In this document: piece by piece, positions 61,302-64,000 of the stretch
Layout of the letters: each line of letters opens with the position of its first letter
Numbering within the stretch: the stretch's first letter is position 1
From: Marsupella aquatica
Lineage: Eukaryota; Marchantiophyta
DNA: 64,000 bases
Assembly: GCA_973895155.1 (NCBI GenBank)
Contig: OZ316893.1
Location: 7,688,001-7,752,000, forward strand
Direction: 5' to 3'
Position numbers and translations under genes: made by a program
The notes under the pieces: model-generated
Database searches by the model: none
Told to the model about the DNA's origin: nothing
The model's input: only the letters and a program-made list of their open reading frames with translations

Positions 61302-64000
61302 TCAGTCTTCAGCAACATTTTGTACAGCATTCTCGGGGAAGATCCTTTGCTTGCCTTCCGCATTGAGAACCGGTAGATCTCTAATGATTACTCTGTTATG
61401 CTCTAGAGCCCACCTGGCCACCATGTCTAATAACTCAGACGCAGTCTTTTGAGCATGTTTGGTGAATGGTTTGGGGGAAGTCTTTGATCGCTTGTTTGTG
61501 TCTGCAACAAACATGCACAGCTTGGCATCCACTTCGCATGTCTTCATCAATCCCATGGCTCTCATGCAGACCACTAATTTGGCGTCTTTAGTGAGTGTGT
61601 CAAAGTCCTGCAAAAGTTTCAGAAAGATCTCGGGGGGGGTCACTATATGAAGGGTCATACATCACGTGCGACGGTTTGGGTCATTTATGACCCTCCTAAG
61701 TCACTTTCTAGAAAGTTGTACGGCACCAATCATGTGATGACATGTATGCATTTTGCAATTAAACAACCCTATATTTCCATAGAAGACTTAATAAGTCTTC
61801 TGCCAAAACCATTTAAATGGCCCTATACTTCGTCGCACATGATATGCCACTTCCATGGAAGTGACCCCCCCGAGAGAAAGATAGGGTGGATGTTTAAAAG
61901 CACAACAACGGCCCCTCACATCCGAAAACAACTTACACAGCATATGATGCTAAACAGGATTTTTATATTTGTTTACGTAGTGCGGCTGAACTTATATGTA
62001 CTTACTATGTTTGAGTCTTCAGCAACTTGTGATTTTCCACTTAATCTGCTCCTAGTTCCTTGCGCACACGGAACTTCTGCCTTGTTTTCCTGAACATATA
62101 TATAAAATGGGCAGATCATGAAACCTTAAGACCATTATGTTCTACCTCCACCTCATATCGTGAATGTAAGGTTCTTTATTGGGCCCAGCTTACGCAAATC
62201 AAATTTCTAATATGGTTTTGAATCATTTCCTCATAGCGTTGTAAATAAGATCACAGTGAGTTAAGTAGCATTCATTTGTACATTAGAAACTAAGTACGTT
62301 AGCAACTCCCATCTCTCTCTCTCTATATATATGTATATATATATGTATATATATATGTGAAACACAAAGCAAGTAGTGGTGGCCCTTGGTCAATATATAA
62401 TGCAATCATATTCATAACCTGTCTAGCTTGTGCCGTTCATAGAGCGATGCAGGTATGCTATCTATGTAGTGAGTACTATACCTCTTCCCCGGCTTTCTTC
62501 ATAGCATTTTTAGGGAAGATCCTTTGTTGGCCATCGGCATTTAAAGCCGGAAGATGTGTAACGATCACTACATTCTGCTCTACAATCCACCTGGCCACCA
62601 TGTCCAATAACTCTGATGCATTCTTCTGAGCGTGTTTGGTGAATGGCTTGGGGGTAGTCTTTGACCGCTTGTTCGTATCTGCTACAAACGTGCGCAATTT
62701 GGCCTCCACTTTGCAGGTCTTCATCAAAACCATGGCTCTCATGCACAATACTAGTTTGGCGTCTTTGGTGAGCTTTTCAAAATTCTGCAAAAGTTACAGT
62801 CTTTGGTGAGCTTTAAAATATGGTACTAGTATACCAATGACAAGCTATAAATGATTATTTACAGAATCATGCAAAACTTCTCAGTATATGCTTACTATAT
62901 TGGAGTCTCTAGAAGCCTGGGACTTGTTACTTCTCGTCGACCGGGTTCCTTGAGCACACAAAACTTCTTCCTGGTTTTCCTGTACATATATAATGACCAC
63001 ATAATGAGACCACAAGAGTACGTTCCACACATACAATTTTTGTCTACACATTGTACACAATGATCGCTGCAACCTAATAAAGACTGCTGGCTTACAATGG
63101 ATGGAAATAAGAAATCATACCATGTTTTTGCTGGTCAACAACCGTTCCCTTGCATCCTCCTGTACCTTTGTTGAAATAGCTCTAAATGAAGGTACGTTTT
63201 CTTTGCCTGGGTTCGGACCCTTGCCTCTTCGTGCTCTACTCAATGGTTGATTTAGGTCCCAAATGCTTGCAAGGACTCCACCTTGTTCCTTCTTGGTCTT
63301 AACCTGCCATGCATATGTGGATGTGCAAATCATTGTATATATTGGTGAACCTAGGCTCAAAGTAGAATGAATTGCAAAGTCATATACATCACTTACAATA
63401 GAACTTTTAGGCCATTATAATAATTGCAATATACAAAACTTATACATACAATGATATATGATATATACCTTGGACAGTAGCGGGTTGTTTCCCCCTGCAG
63501 GACTGCTCTCAATCTTTTGTCTTTTTACCTGAAAAATAAGTATAAAGCAAACTCGGTGTCTTAATTATAATTACGTACGTATGATATATAAGAACGCAAC
63601 TAGGATGACAAAATACTCGTACCTCCGGTTCCGGTTGATCGTTAGGCCTTATATTAGTGTCTTCATCATCCTCGTCAGATTCAATGTAAAGTTGGGTTGA
63701 TGTAGTGAAGCAATCAACTTGCAAGTTGATAGTTGATGTTGACAATGTTTTCTCCTGGCTGCATGTAGTGGTATCCAGTACTTCAGTATCCTCGCTTGGC
63801 TCTCCATCGCTGGACCTGACTGCATCATCTGCTTTGCTTTCCTCTCTATGCTCTATTTCCGCCCCTCCCTCTGCATCTTCTTCATGGCCAGCTAATGCCA
63901 ACACTCGCTTCTTCGGTTTTGAAAGAGGGTTTTCCTCAACGTCAGGCATCTCCGGTAACCCCGCTCCATTGGAGGCCTTTCCTGAGACAGCAGAATCCTC
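61302..64000 (-). CDS. Gene C: unrecognised protein with duplicated two-exon unit, 5' end outside window
   Basis: Complement exons: 61302..61607 (TGA stop), 62006..62089, 62482..62784, 62896..62979, 63121..63303, 63469..63528 and 63623..beyond 64000. All are GT-AG and phase 0, giving about 460 visible residues. The N-terminal visible part is acidic and Ser/Thr-rich (ESDEDDEDTN), then a basic Pro/Lys-rich exon. Next comes an 84-nt exon (ENQEEVLCAQGTRS) plus a 303-nt exon (LTKDAKLVLCMRAM, FVADTNKRSKTTPKPFTKH, ASELLDMVARW), and then the same pair again (ENKAEVPCAQGTRS; LTKDAKLVVCMRAM). The larger unit looks like a compact helical domain. I do not recognise it; a nuclear protein is plausible from charge only. 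Confidence 0.75.
61658..61945 (+). other. Open frame inside an intron of gene C, opposite strand
   Basis: A plus-strand frame with mixed, protein-like composition (KGHTSRATVWVIYDPPKS, FKWPYTSSHMICHFHG) overlaps the intron between the two copies of the duplicated unit. The matching intron of the other copy lacks it, so it may be a later insertion or chance. No family recognised. Confidence 0.25.
62316..62360. repeat. TC/TA microsatellite
   Basis: CTCTCTCTCTC followed by interrupted (TA)n with ATGTATATAT spacing, in an intron of gene C. Confidence 0.85.

Noticed and set aside
1-64000. tRNA, rRNA or other structured RNA genes
   Set aside because: No cloverleaf with matching A and B boxes or rRNA sequence could be identified by eye. 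A tRNAscan-SE and Infernal run would be decisive.

Overview
This is a nuclear window from a land plant (streptophyte). It contains an SGS3-type RNA-silencing factor (zf-XS plus XS domains, a plant-restricted architecture), a plant CUL1-like cullin, the CGI121/TPRKB subunit of KEOPS, and a Ty1-copia element primed by initiator tRNA-Met. Short introns, long AT-rich spacers and many simple repeats fit. The species cannot be read from the sequence; a non-angiosperm such as a bryophyte is a guess only.

Layout. 1-2.66 kb: GC-rich 5' part of a non-LTR-like retroelement on the minus strand, with a reverse transcriptase running off the left edge. 3.84-6.39 kb: complete six-exon CGI121 gene (minus), whose exon phases all fit. 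6.4-8.87 kb: spacer with 88-bp tandem repeats. 8.87-15.01 kb: full-length, slightly decayed Ty1-copia element (minus) with 344-bp LTRs and a 5-bp target duplication. 16.30-18.23 kb: small gene for a single-pass membrane protein with a coiled-coil tail (plus). 19.57-23.98 kb: gene 'A' of an unrecognised family (plus). 24-34.9 kb: gene-poor, with an array of 18-bp palindromes, a 39-bp tandem repeat and a small basic ORF. 34.99-37.63 kb: intronless SGS3 (plus). 40.39-47.72 kb: gene 'B', paralogue of A (plus). 47.97-48.59 kb: unidentified GC-richer open-frame remnant. 49.30-56.67 kb: 18-exon CUL1-like gene (minus). 57-61.3 kb: spacer with two repeat families. 61.30 kb to the right edge: an unrecognised gene 'C' (minus) with a tandem duplication of a two-exon unit.

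The most novel item is the A/B pair flanking SGS3. Both encode basic, low-complexity proteins carrying a repeated knuckle, C-x2-C-x2-H-H, often preceded by a Trp pair. They share a distinct N-terminal Cys module. B also has a run of very small exons that all sit in phase 1. I know of no named domain that matches. The genes do not form an operon; any functional link between SGS3, cullin, KEOPS and the A/B family would be speculation.
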